This document shows, one piece after another, positions 9,008 to 17,455 of a stretch of DNA of 59,478 bases. The translations under genes and the position numbers were made by a program. The stretch's first letter is position 1, and each line of letters starts with the position of its first letter. Source of the DNA: Bacteroidales bacterium (lineage in GTDB: Bacteria > Bacteroidota > Bacteroidia > Bacteroidales > UBA932); assembly GCA_022648545.1 (NCBI GenBank), contig JALCMP010000012.1, positions 1 to 59,478 on the forward strand. The letters run 5' to 3'. Under the pieces are notes generated by a model. The model saw only the letters and a list, made by a program, of their open reading frames with translations, was not told where the DNA came from and made no database searches.

Positions 9008-10705
9008 TTAATTATAGTCGACCACAACTCCGTCGACCAGCAATTTACCTTTTTCACGCGACACCCTGCCTCCCGCGGGAGCATAAACGCCCACTACTGC
9101 CGACCGGGCCGGGACAGGAATGGAACACGTTCCCGAAACATCTTTTGCAATAAATCTTCCGGCAACAGCATCATAAACGGACACCTTTTCCTTTCCAAGA
9201 TCAGTATTTATCTCCTTATCTTTTTCGTAGGGATTATAATAAAGGAAAGTAGGATATGCAGATCCATGATAAAAATCCGTCTTGAGCAAATCTATTTTCA
9301 ATATGCCTTTAACATCGGTGGTATCTATGACCGCACCGGCATAGCCGACGGAAGAAGAGGAATAAAGCGAAAGATTCGTATCATTCCATCCGTAAAGCGT
9401 CGCATCACCCGTGGCGTACGGTGATTTTCCATTATAATACTGCCTGAGCGCTTCATAGGCTATACAAGAATGAGGATCGTATTTGGCACACCAGTCCGCA
9501 CCTTCTTTATCCTGACAGGAATCCGGAACAAATCCGGAATAAAACAATCTGCACGCGTTGGCGGCGTTAAGTATATATTTTCCTATTGCCGAGGCATATT
9601 CCTTTTGGTATCTGGCAACGGGAGCAAGAATTCCTATCTGCTGGAATGTATTCATAAGAAAAGCATAATCGCCCCATTCGGTATTTCCTTTTCCGCTTAA
9701 TCCGCCTACCAGACCGGATACATCAAATGTCCCCCACCTTCCGGTTATTACGCCCCAACCGTCGAGGTGCCTCCATGCTCTCAGCGTTCCGAGATCGAAA
9801 CACCATCTCATTATTTTTTCAAGATCGTAACGGGTCCCCAGTTCAGCATTCATGCGGGCGGCAGCCACTGTTCCGTACAAAAACTGAAGCTCATAGGCAG
9901 GATTGGATTTTTGCCCGGAAAATATACTCATGCATGATTCGGCTCCGGAAAGATATTCCGTCTTTCCCGTACTAATATATGCACTGTAGAGAAGCCATCC
10001 CATGGCTCCGGAAGCAGCCGGTTCAGGCACGCCCGTCTTTACGGGCTTCATGGCCGAAAAATCGAAGGCCCGGAAATTCATATCGGTTCCCTTTAGGGAA
10101 TCAGCACATGCAAGCCACCTGTCGGCAACAGATAAAGACTGCTCTTTAAAATTGCCGCTGCGAGGATAAAGGTAGCAAAGCTGGTAAAACAGCACATTGG
10201 GAATAAGTTCATACCACCAGTCATCGTGGGGACTACCTTTAGTTTTATTGCAGTAAATATTCAATCCGTTCTTCCCGTTGTAAAAATTCTCCGACATCGC
10301 AACCCAATTGCGGTCGTAGTAATTCTGCATATTCATACCGCAGAGAGTAGCCCCCACTATTGCGGCAAGGGAATTTACGGCCTCGGCCGAATGAATATTC
10401 CTGTCGCCCACGTAAGATTTTTGATAAAAGCCTTCGCCCCCGCTGTTTATGCCGTTTTCATATAACGATGTAAGAGGCAGGTATTCGCCCTTTTTATCCA
10501 CATCAAAAAGCAGGGCCGTATAATCGGAAACTACCTTTTTCCAGTTTCTCATAAGATAAGGTGAAGGCATATCCGGCATCACGGCTATCCGGCCCGGCAT
10601 TATCTGCTTATTTCCGGAGGAACCGTTTCCGTCTCCCGTTCCCGAGCAGGAAACGGCAAGCACGCAAACCGCAGCACATATTACATATTTAATTCGAGCC
10701 TTCAT
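9008..10705 (-). CDS. PUL-associated lipoprotein of unnamed family, paralogue B
   Basis: 565 aa with a lipoprotein signal (Cys20, LAVSC). It is clearly paralogous to the next gene: MPDMPSPYLMRNWKK near residue 45, DDWWYELIPNVLFYQL, GWGVITGRWGTFDVSG, DYAFLMNT, IGKYILNAANACRLFY and a C-terminal TFLYYNPYEKDKEI. The two differ strongly elsewhere, so the duplication is old. It overlaps the 3' end of the MFS gene by 17 bp, which suggests translational coupling. Function is unknown; a helical-toroid glycan-active enzyme is the best guess from the motif layout. Both copies keep the paired Trp and Asp-rich motifs, so neither looks like an obvious dead copy. Confidence 0.8.
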   Translation of the reverse strand: MKARIKYVICAAVCVLAVSCSGTGDGNGSSGNKQIMPGRIAVMPDMPSPYLMRNWKKVVSDYTALLFDVDKKGEYLPLTSLYENGINSGGEGFYQKSYVGDRNIHSAEAVNSLAAIVGATLCGMNMQNYYDRNWVAMSENFYNGKNGLNIYCNKTKGSPHDDWWYELIPNVLFYQLCYLYPRSGNFKEQSLSVADRWLACADSLKGTDMNFRAFDFSAMKPVKTGVPEPAASGAMGWLLYSAYISTGKTEYLSGAESCMSIFSGQKSNPAYELQFLYGTVAAARMNAELGTRYDLEKIMRWCFDLGTLRAWRHLDGWGVITGRWGTFDVSGLVGGLSGKGNTEWGDYAFLMNTFQQIGILAPVARYQKEYASAIGKYILNAANACRLFYSGFVPDSCQDKEGADWCAKYDPHSCIAYEALRQYYNGKSPYATGDATLYGWNDTNLSLYSSSSVGYAGAVIDTTDVKGILKIDLLKTDFYHGSAYPTFLYYNPYEKDKEINTDLGKEKVSVYDAVAGRFIAKDVSGTCSIPVPARSAVVGVYAPAGGRVSREKGKLLVDGVVVDYN

Positions 10706-11948
10706 CTATAAGTTCGCTTTGTTTTGTTATGTTCTTTGCCAGAGGATAAGCAAGAAGCTGTATTGCAGCAACGATTATAAGAGCATATTTAAGAGCAAAA
10801 TCGGAAGATACCATATATATAAGTCCAATAAACAACAGAAGCCCCAGCGCCCTTCCTATGAAAAGCCCGAATTCATGGCTCTGTATATATGCATATTCGT
10901 TTCTCTTTTCTATTTTGGATACGGTATCTATGGTCTTCATCATTATAGGAAAATATGCCAGATCGAACAGAGGCTGGAAAATAACCTTGCATAAGACAAA
11001 AACTATTACGCCTATCGCAGAAAACATAATTCCGTTGAACAACGTTCCTGTGAAGAAAACCAGCATGCCTGAGAAGAATATCGCAAGTCTGTCTTTGGGG
11101 CGCGCCACGCGTCCGAGAATATAGACCAGCAGCGCAGTAAGAATTCCGCTTATGCCCTGTATAAGTCCGAGAACACCCTCGTCTCCTACAAGCTTAAGGA
11201 CCAGTATTGCCGGAGCAGTTACGAGGAAGCCCTGTACCATTCCCTTTAAAGAGGCGAGCGCAAGCATTTTACGCCATAAGATATGGAACCTGAAGAACAG
11301 GAAAGGCTTTTCCTCGGGACTCTTAAAGCGCCCCTTGAAAAGTACGTAGCTTGCAAGAACAGTTATTATTACCGCTGCCATAGTAACCACTCTGTACGCC
11401 TTATTTATATTAAAGGTTATTCCAAGTACGTTATGCCCGTTTATCATGCTTATAAATCCGCCAATGACAAGCGGAACTATAATAGAAGAAGTAGAAAAGA
11501 AGAACGATTCGAGACCGAAAAAGTAATTTCTGTTATCGTCGTTCGTATTATACAAAGTAAGCAAATAACGATTTGTCCAGAAAAATCCCGAAGCAGCCCC
11601 AAGCAGGAACCCCGACAGACCCAGTTCGAAATACCCCAGCGATTTGATAAGCATCATGCCGTACAACGATATTCCGCTTACAAGCATTCCGGCAGCATAC
11701 AATATCTCCGCCTTTACTTTTTTCAAAAGGAAACCGTTTACGAAAGAAGTTACCACCACGCCCAGATACATTGCAAGCTGGTAAAAAGCAACCAATATAG
11801 GTTCGTTCGTATCTCTTATTATATATGCGCCCGCAAAAATTTCAACTACAGGCAATACAAGAGAATAGAGCATATTGGTTATTAGGATCGTCTTCATATT
11901 ATGCTCCTGCGCGCAGAAGAACTGATATTCTTTTCTTAATTTGTTCAT
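10689..11948 (-). CDS. MFS transporter, probable oligosaccharide importer
   Basis: 419 aa of hydrophobic sequence with about 12 membrane helices. There is a short basic loop LLKKVKAEILYAAG after helix 2-3 and a central basic loop (KGRFKSPEEK) between two six-helix halves, the standard MFS layout. It lies 5 bp downstream of the GH130 gene. In PULs of this type the MFS protein takes the disaccharide or oligosaccharide from the periplasm to a cytoplasmic GH130 enzyme; here that is inferred from order and from the absence of a signal peptide on GH130. The substrate is not determined by the sequence. Confidence 0.88.
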   Translation of the reverse strand: MNKLRKEYQFFCAQEHNMKTILITNMLYSLVLPVVEIFAGAYIIRDTNEPILVAFYQLAMYLGVVVTSFVNGFLLKKVKAEILYAAGMLVSGISLYGMMLIKSLGYFELGLSGFLLGAASGFFWTNRYLLTLYNTNDDNRNYFFGLESFFFSTSSIIVPLVIGGFISMINGHNVLGITFNINKAYRVVTMAAVIITVLASYVLFKGRFKSPEEKPFLFFRFHILWRKMLALASLKGMVQGFLVTAPAILVLKLVGDEGVLGLIQGISGILTALLVYILGRVARPKDRLAIFFSGMLVFFTGTLFNGIMFSAIGVIVFVLCKVIFQPLFDLAYFPIMMKTIDTVSKIEKRNEYAYIQSHEFGLFIGRALGLLLFIGLIYMVSSDFALKYALIIVAAIQLLAYPLAKNITKQSELIDEGSN

Positions 11949-11953
11949 GGCTG

Positions 11954-12997
11954 CTACAATAGGATATCAAGTATTTGCGAAATCGAAAATTCGGCCCTGC
12001 ATATTACCTCGTCGCTTGCTCCGTAATATATTATTATGGTATTGCCATTTCTGAGACAGCCGTTAGTAAATACGACGTTTCCGAAAAATCCTTTCTTTTC
12101 ATAATCGGCAGTCGGTTCCATTATAGGTTCTTCGCTCCTTGCCAGGACTTTGGAAGGATCGTTGATGTCAAGAAGCATAGCCCCCAGACAATACCTGTTG
12201 TTTTCATCGGCTCCGTGATAAATTTCGAGCCATCCTTTCTCCGTTCTGACAGGAGCTGCTCCGGCGCCTATGCGGGCGCTGTCCCATTTGCCTTTTCTGG
12301 TAACCGCAATACATTTATGATTCCCCCAGTGTATTCTGTCCGGGGATTCCGCCAACCATATATAATTACCCCCCAGCTCGGGACTGCTCGGACGATGCAG
12401 AGCATAATACATATCACCTATTTTCTCTTCGAATAGTGCGCAATCCTTATTATGGGGAGGGAAGATCATGCCGTAGCGTTTAAAATGCTTCCAGTCACGC
12501 GTCTGCATAAGACCCACGCCTACTGCAACAGGTGAAACCTCGGTAAATGTAAGGAAATATCCGTCTTCGGTCGTAGCAACCCTGCAGTCTTCTATTCCAT
12601 AAGATTCGAGGACGCCTTTTCCGAATACGGGAGGAAAATCCGGATCATCTTTAAAATGTATCCCGTCCGTACTGGAAACGGGCCTCAGATAAGACATCGT
12701 GGTAAGATAGTTCCTTCCCTTATAACCTATGACCCTGCTGTCGGAGGCATCAAGAGAAGGATCGTCCTTAGAAAAAGACAACACTTCTATTTCACCGGCA
12801 TCGTTATAAACAGGAAAACTTATTTCGTCTTCTTTTTGAACGGGACGTTCGGCCACCCTTAAAAGGAGCCATATTTTATTATCATACTCAAATACTCCGG
12901 GATTAAGGAGACAGGCTATTTCCATGCCTTTTATTCCGGAGCTCAGATCGGACGGCCCGAGCAGCGGATTAAATTCAGATCTTTGTGCTATATCCAT
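11954..12997 (-). CDS. GH130-family mannoside phosphorylase or mannosidase
   Basis: 347 aa from ATG at 12997. An in-frame GTG 39 bp upstream is less likely because a -7 promoter element (13018-13025) lies inside that extension. It has a five-bladed propeller character, with LNPGVFEYDNKIWLLLRVAER near the start and a GIEDCRV motif (Glu136-Asp137-Cys138-Arg139) where GH130 enzymes usually show EDPR with the catalytic acid Asp. STDGIHF, TRDWKHFKRYG and YHGADENNRYCLGAML are also typical. There is no signal peptide, so it is cytoplasmic. Family knowledge: GH130 includes phosphorylases of beta-1,4- and beta-1,2-mannosides and some beta-1,2-mannosidases. Which reaction applies depends on phosphate-contacting residues I cannot align here. 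It is the first gene of the PUL 1 operon. Confidence 0.9.
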   Translation of the reverse strand: MDIAQRSEFNPLLGPSDLSSGIKGMEIACLLNPGVFEYDNKIWLLLRVAERPVQKEDEISFPVYNDAGEIEVLSFSKDDPSLDASDSRVIGYKGRNYLTTMSYLRPVSSTDGIHFKDDPDFPPVFGKGVLESYGIEDCRVATTEDGYFLTFTEVSPVAVGVGLMQTRDWKHFKRYGMIFPPHNKDCALFEEKIGDMYYALHRPSSPELGGNYIWLAESPDRIHWGNHKCIAVTRKGKWDSARIGAGAAPVRTEKGWLEIYHGADENNRYCLGAMLLDINDPSKVLARSEEPIMEPTADYEKKGFFGNVVFTNGCLRNGNTIIIYYGASDEVICRAEFSISQILDILL

Positions 12998-13017
12998 AAT
13001 TTCTCTTTTTTCGATAT

Positions 13018-13025
13018 CAAAATTA
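13018..13025 (-). promoter_or_regulatory. -7 promoter element of PUL 1 operon
   Basis: TAATTTTG on the minus strand fits the Bacteroidales TAnnTTTG element and lies about 20 bp upstream of the GH130 ATG. No TTG is found at the -33 distance, as expected for an activator-dependent promoter. Confidence 0.5.
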
Positions 13026-13063
13026 CAAATACGCACGGGCTGTCATGTCCTCTAAAATCTCAA

Positions 13064-13081
13064 AATCGTATACAATCGTAT
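13064..13081. repeat. Tandem direct repeat, candidate activator site of PUL 1
   Basis: AATCGTAT occurs twice, at 13064-13071 and 13074-13081, with a 10-bp period (one helical turn). The pair lies about 40-60 bp upstream of the -7 element of the GH130 operon. Position and phasing fit a site for an AraC-type output domain such as that of the hybrid sensor encoded after the operon; this is inference. Confidence 0.45.
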
Positions 13082-13172
13082 CAAAACGGCGGATTTTAAA
13101 GAAAAACATGAAATTTAAGAGAAAATCGGAATACTCATTTTACCAAAAGGAAACACACGAGATAAAATAATA

Positions 13173-15227
13173 TCAATATCCCTCTTCTTTCTTTTTCCTT
13201 AATGCTTGCCCTGAAAAATTATCCGGCTCCCCGGAAGAGACATGCAGGGAATCCAGAACGACCCTGTCGGATATTCCGCCATGAGGGATATGTCCTTCAC
13301 GTGGCGGTAATGCCTTTATACCTGCCGGTATGTTAACTGAAGCTGAAGTATCAACTGGCTGCAATTTCTCAGACTTGTCCATGGCTTTTCTCAACTTGGC
13401 CTCAACAAGCAGAGAATCGGTTCTGTGTCTGAAGTTTATTATGGAATCGCGCAACGCCGGAAAATAATTACGCGATACCGGGAATTTGGGGAAAGGGTAT
13501 ACCGACATGGCCTCCCTTCCGGATTTTTTTATATTGCGCGCACACACTTCGCGCCTGTTTTGCGGCCTTTCGTCCGCACGCCATTCGTACCCCCTCAAAA
13601 ACATATCGCGTTTTTTGAGGTTGTACACGGGATAGGCATCGTCCTTTATACCTTCTACGTATTTTATACGGTTTATCTGGCGATCCTCTATTAAAGCGGA
13701 CATCATCTTGCACTCCTTCTGGTTCATAATGGTTATGACACTGTCCTTCTCCCTAAAGAAAAAGATTACGGAAACCCCTCCGAGGACATCAAAGCGGTAA
13801 ATGTCGTTGCCCTTGAAAAAAGCCGTCATTTCCGTCCCCTTAACCTGATCGAAATGCACGGAATCTTCCATGGAGGCTATGAACGCATTGTCGAGCATAT
13901 CCGCCTTGCTTATTGCATTATCTATTATAAGGACCTGCATGCTGTCGGACGTCATCTGGTTCTTTATATTATCCCACAGTATGGGTTTCCCGTACAAACG
14001 GGCTATAGAATCCAGAGATGTATAAACAAGAGAATCGCACCTCCCCTGAAAATCGTCCCTGTACATTTTAACATTATGCCAGGCATCCGCAAAGGTAATT
14101 CCGGCAGTATCTTTCGCGGACCTTGATTCACGCTGAACAATTTCTCCGGTTTCAGCCGGGGATTTTTTCTTTTGTTCGCGTTCGGCAAAGGGATCTATAT
14201 CCATAAGCTTTCTTCTAAGCTCTGCGGCACTTACCTCTACGGTGTCTATGTCGCAATAGCGCCTTTGATATAAATGGATGCTGTCGGCACTCATAAAAAG
14301 AGTATCGCTATTACCTTTTTCAAGAGAATAGGCTGCAAGGGAAGGTTTGCGGTAAAGCATTACGGACATCGGGTATTTTCTATAAAAGGCTCCGTCCGAA
14401 AAAGCTAGAGCTGAATTAACAGTATCCAGAACCTGTACATTGTTGCGGAGTTCGGCTTCGGCTTTTTCTCTGTAATATTTTATATGATCGGCCCATAATT
14501 CCTGATCGGTGGTAATTATATGTCCGTCGCGGTCGAATATGAATATAGAGGAATCCCTTAATAAAAGTCCGGAATTCGCCGAAAGCATATTGCTCTTTTG
14601 CCATATTCTGGTATTGTGTCCGAATCTTACGGTTCTGCTCCCGACCATATAATCCATTTCCACGGAACTTATGAATGCGGAATCCGTAAACATCTGCACA
14701 TTGTTCGTAAAAGAGAATATCTCGGTTTTAGCATCATATCTGCCGTTCAGACTCTCAATAAGATTGCCATCCTTTCCTTTTAGCGAACCTCCGTTATAAA
14801 AAACGGCCACGCTGTCTTTGGTATCATAGTCGAGATTATTCGTACGCAGCATATTGCCGTCCTTGTCATAAAGCGAGACTATGCCGCCATGGCATCTGGC
14901 GGTATTTTCATTAACTATATAAGAAATCTCCGGAGCTGTAAGACGTGTATCTTTCTGGACAACAATGACGTTTCCTTCGGCTTCCACAATATTGTCGTTT
15001 ACGTTCCATAAGGCGGAATCGCAAACAAGAGTGGCACCGTTATGCAGAAATTCGGCATGCCCCTTTACTTTCCTGTAATCTATACCTCCTATATTTTCCA
15101 GTGAAGCTTCGTCGGCCCTTATGAGACGCAAAAGGGAATCCCTGTCCCGATTCGCTTCCTGAGCGGAAGAAAGAAACGGAATCAGCAAAACGAATGCAAA
15201 AAAAAGATTCTTCAACAACTTAGACAT
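13173..15227 (-). CDS. OstA/LptA-like LPS-transport periplasmic protein
   Basis: 684 aa. A signal peptide ends near SSAQ (residue 23). The following region with VKGHAEFLHNGATLVCDSALWN, VEAEGNVIVVQKDTRLTAPEI, LDYDTKDSVAVFYNGG and ESLNGRYDAKTEIFSFTNNV is the repeated beta-strand pattern of OstA/LptA-type folds. The last ~150 residues are charged and less ordered. Family role: carrying lipopolysaccharide across the periplasm; in Bacteroidota this OstA-like form is long. It lies 22 bp after the SurA gene in the guaB operon, linking LPS and outer-membrane protein biogenesis. Confidence 0.85.
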   Translation of the reverse strand: MSKLLKNLFFAFVLLIPFLSSAQEANRDRDSLLRLIRADEASLENIGGIDYRKVKGHAEFLHNGATLVCDSALWNVNDNIVEAEGNVIVVQKDTRLTAPEISYIVNENTARCHGGIVSLYDKDGNMLRTNNLDYDTKDSVAVFYNGGSLKGKDGNLIESLNGRYDAKTEIFSFTNNVQMFTDSAFISSVEMDYMVGSRTVRFGHNTRIWQKSNMLSANSGLLLRDSSIFIFDRDGHIITTDQELWADHIKYYREKAEAELRNNVQVLDTVNSALAFSDGAFYRKYPMSVMLYRKPSLAAYSLEKGNSDTLFMSADSIHLYQRRYCDIDTVEVSAAELRRKLMDIDPFAEREQKKKSPAETGEIVQRESRSAKDTAGITFADAWHNVKMYRDDFQGRCDSLVYTSLDSIARLYGKPILWDNIKNQMTSDSMQVLIIDNAISKADMLDNAFIASMEDSVHFDQVKGTEMTAFFKGNDIYRFDVLGGVSVIFFFREKDSVITIMNQKECKMMSALIEDRQINRIKYVEGIKDDAYPVYNLKKRDMFLRGYEWRADERPQNRREVCARNIKKSGREAMSVYPFPKFPVSRNYFPALRDSIINFRHRTDSLLVEAKLRKAMDKSEKLQPVDTSASVNIPAGIKALPPREGHIPHGGISDRVVLDSLHVSSGEPDNFSGQALRKKKEEGY

Positions 15228-15249
15228 AGAACAAGGTAAGGGGAACCTG

Positions 15250-16605
15250 TTATTTAAACCAGCCCTCCCTTTCGAATTTACATTTTTTAAACAGATCGTC
15301 TATAATAATAAGCGTAGTCTCCTGCTTGTCCTTTATAAATTTATCAATGGCCTCGGTCTTCTTCCTGTTTGCGGCTATATTCTGTATAATCATAAAATCC
15401 TGCTTTATGTTTGCCGGATGGGACGGTATTATCTTGTTGAGTTTTATGATTTTGTAAATTATGTGCCCGCGGCCCTCGTTGTCCAGAGACTGGAACGGCC
15501 GCGATATCTCTCCGGGTTTCATATTTTTGAGCATCTGATAATCCGAAGGTTTAAGCTGGTCTTTTTCGAAATATATCGAACCGGTATTTTCATCGAACAT
15601 CTTGCCGCCGTTTACGGCCGTTTTGAGATCGTTGGAATATTTTCTCGCAGCCATTTCGAAAGAAATACTGTCCTTATTTATCTCGTTGCGTATGCTGTCG
15701 AGCTTGGCAAAAGCATGCTCCTTATCTTCCTGTGTATATTCCGGTTTCAATAGTATATGACGCACGTCTATCATATCGCCTTCGCGTTTTACCATTTGTA
15801 TCAGATGGTAACCGTCGGGAGTCTCCACTATCTGCGACACCTGTCCCGGTTTGAGGGCTACGGCAGCATCGGAAAAAGAAGGCCAGTACAACGACTTGGC
15901 GGCCATTCCGAGATCTCCGCCCCTTACGGCGCTCGCATCCTGAGAATACATGGCGGCAAGAACGCTGAATTTTTCTCCGTTGATTATTCTCTTTCTAAGA
16001 TCGAGCAGCCGGCCCTTAACTTCAAGCCCGGCCTTTTCCCTGTTGGGGAACAATACTATCTCGCTGAGCATATATTGTGTGGACATTATCGGAAGACTGT
16101 CCTTATCGGTCTTCTTGTAAAAATTTTCCACATCCTTGGGAGTGGGAGTTCCTGCCTTACTGCTGATATTCTGCTGCATCTGCTGCGTAAGATTCTGCTC
16201 TCTCAAAACCTTACGCCATTGTTCCTTCAACCTGTAAAGAGGCTTCTTAAAATATGCTTCGGCCTCTTTTTCGCCTCCCAACTGGGTAAGCGCATTGTCT
16301 ATTCTTTTCTGAAGTTCGGATTCTACCGCATCCTCGCGGACATTCAGACTGTCGAGTTTCGCCTGATTAAGAAATAGTTTCTGCGTCATGAGATTCTCGA
16401 GTATGCGGCAGCGCAGATTATTGTCGGATGTTATTCCCTGCGCCATCATCATCTGCACCTCGGATTCTACCTGGGAGAGCATTATAACCTCATTCCCTAC
16501 GGTGGCTATACTCTTATCTACAAGTCCGTTGTTGTATGTCTGGGCCGACAGGGACGAAGCCATGCACACAAATATGCCTAATGCCCAACCTTTAATCCGA
16601 TTCAT
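15250..16605 (-). CDS. surA: SurA-type periplasmic peptidyl-prolyl isomerase/chaperone
   Basis: 451 aa with a signal peptide ending near SLSAQ (residue 22). The SurA N-domain begins with IATVGNEVIMLSQVESEVQ and CRILENLMTQKLFLNQAK. Two parvulin (PpiC) domains follow: one around LSEIVLFPNREKAG...GGDLGMAAKSLYWPSFSDA...VETPDGYHLIQMVKREG, the second from DVRHILLKPEYTQED to GGKMFDENTGSIYFEKDQL. Family role: chaperone for outer-membrane proteins such as the SusC barrels. Its start overlaps the preceding lipoprotein gene by 14 bp, so translation is probably coupled. The symbol rests on domain order rather than on an alignment. Confidence 0.9.
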   Translation of the reverse strand: MNRIKGWALGIFVCMASSLSAQTYNNGLVDKSIATVGNEVIMLSQVESEVQMMMAQGITSDNNLRCRILENLMTQKLFLNQAKLDSLNVREDAVESELQKRIDNALTQLGGEKEAEAYFKKPLYRLKEQWRKVLREQNLTQQMQQNISSKAGTPTPKDVENFYKKTDKDSLPIMSTQYMLSEIVLFPNREKAGLEVKGRLLDLRKRIINGEKFSVLAAMYSQDASAVRGGDLGMAAKSLYWPSFSDAAVALKPGQVSQIVETPDGYHLIQMVKREGDMIDVRHILLKPEYTQEDKEHAFAKLDSIRNEINKDSISFEMAARKYSNDLKTAVNGGKMFDENTGSIYFEKDQLKPSDYQMLKNMKPGEISRPFQSLDNEGRGHIIYKIIKLNKIIPSHPANIKQDFMIIQNIAANRKKTEAIDKFIKDKQETTLIIIDDLFKKCKFEREGWFK

Positions 16606-17455
16606 TATTGATAATTTTTAGTTCCTTGGTATCCAATGCGTTGTTAAATATTTCCTTATGTAAATCATTCAGCAATTTGCGCTTTCTCACCGCAAGTATC
16701 ATTTCCTTTATTTTCTCCCGGCAGTATTCGAACGGAGCCTTACCTCCCGGAGCGACATAATCGGAGATCTGCAGTATATGCGTAAACATGGAATCGGTAG
16801 TTTCCAAATGTCCATCGTGACGGGCGCGTAACTGCAACGTTCCCAAATCAACGCCCATTTCTCTTGCCAAAAGGGACATATCAACCCATCTGCCGTCAAA
16901 ATCAGCAAGACTGTACGCGGAAACCTTAACTACCTGCCTTAGCCTTACCATGTCCGACGAATCCTTTCCGGATATCAGTTTCCTTATACGCTGCAGGTTC
17001 GGAGAACTTTTATCCACCTTTACTATCCTGGCTCTGGCCAATCCGTTTTCGGGACGGAACCTTTCCGCATTTTTCCGGTAATACTCAGCACATTCTTCCT
17101 GCGTTATGGAAGTATCCAGTTTTTCTTCAACTATTTTATTTTCGTATCTGAAAATAAGAAGCTGACTTTTGTACTCTTCCAATTGTTGTGCCACATCTTT
17201 GTCACCAGGTGACAATTGCTCCTGAGCCTTCAATAGCATCAGTCTCTTCAGAGCCCAGGAATCTATGTACTGCCGCGCAAGAGCGGTACTGTCTTCGGCA
17301 GAAGTATGGGGCGGTATTATTTTTTCAATATCGCTTTTATATAATACGGACCTTCCTACTACAGCCGCCTTTTCCCCTTTGAAAAACGTTTGCATATACG
17401 AGCAGGAAGAAAGAAGCAGCACACCAAACAAAAATATGAAAGTCCGCGGACGCAT
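16592..17455 (-). CDS. SurA-like lipoprotein, parvulin-related
   Basis: 287 aa lipoprotein (Cys18, LSSC). After the signal it has AAVVGRSVLYKSDIEKIIP, which matches the start of SurA/PpiC N-domains, followed by helical sequence with SWALKRLMLLKAQEQL. A central region (about 115-230) resembles a reduced parvulin domain without clear catalytic motifs. The C-terminus is a helix-rich KIKEMILAVRKRKLLNDLHKEIFNNAL. It starts within the guaB stop codon region (one-base overlap) and overlaps the SurA gene. Likely a membrane-anchored chaperone partner of SurA; enzyme activity is doubtful. Confidence 0.78.
   Translation of the reverse strand: MRPRTFIFLFGVLLLSSCSYMQTFFKGEKAAVVGRSVLYKSDIEKIIPPHTSAEDSTALARQYIDSWALKRLMLLKAQEQLSPGDKDVAQQLEEYKSQLLIFRYENKIVEEKLDTSITQEECAEYYRKNAERFRPENGLARARIVKVDKSSPNLQRIRKLISGKDSSDMVRLRQVVKVSAYSLADFDGRWVDMSLLAREMGVDLGTLQLRARHDGHLETTDSMFTHILQISDYVAPGGKAPFEYCREKIKEMILAVRKRKLLNDLHKEIFNNALDTKELKIINNESD

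Noticed and set aside
12998..13036. GTG start extending the GH130 protein by 13 residues
   Set aside because: The extension covers a TAnnTTTG promoter element, and the added residues are not family-like.
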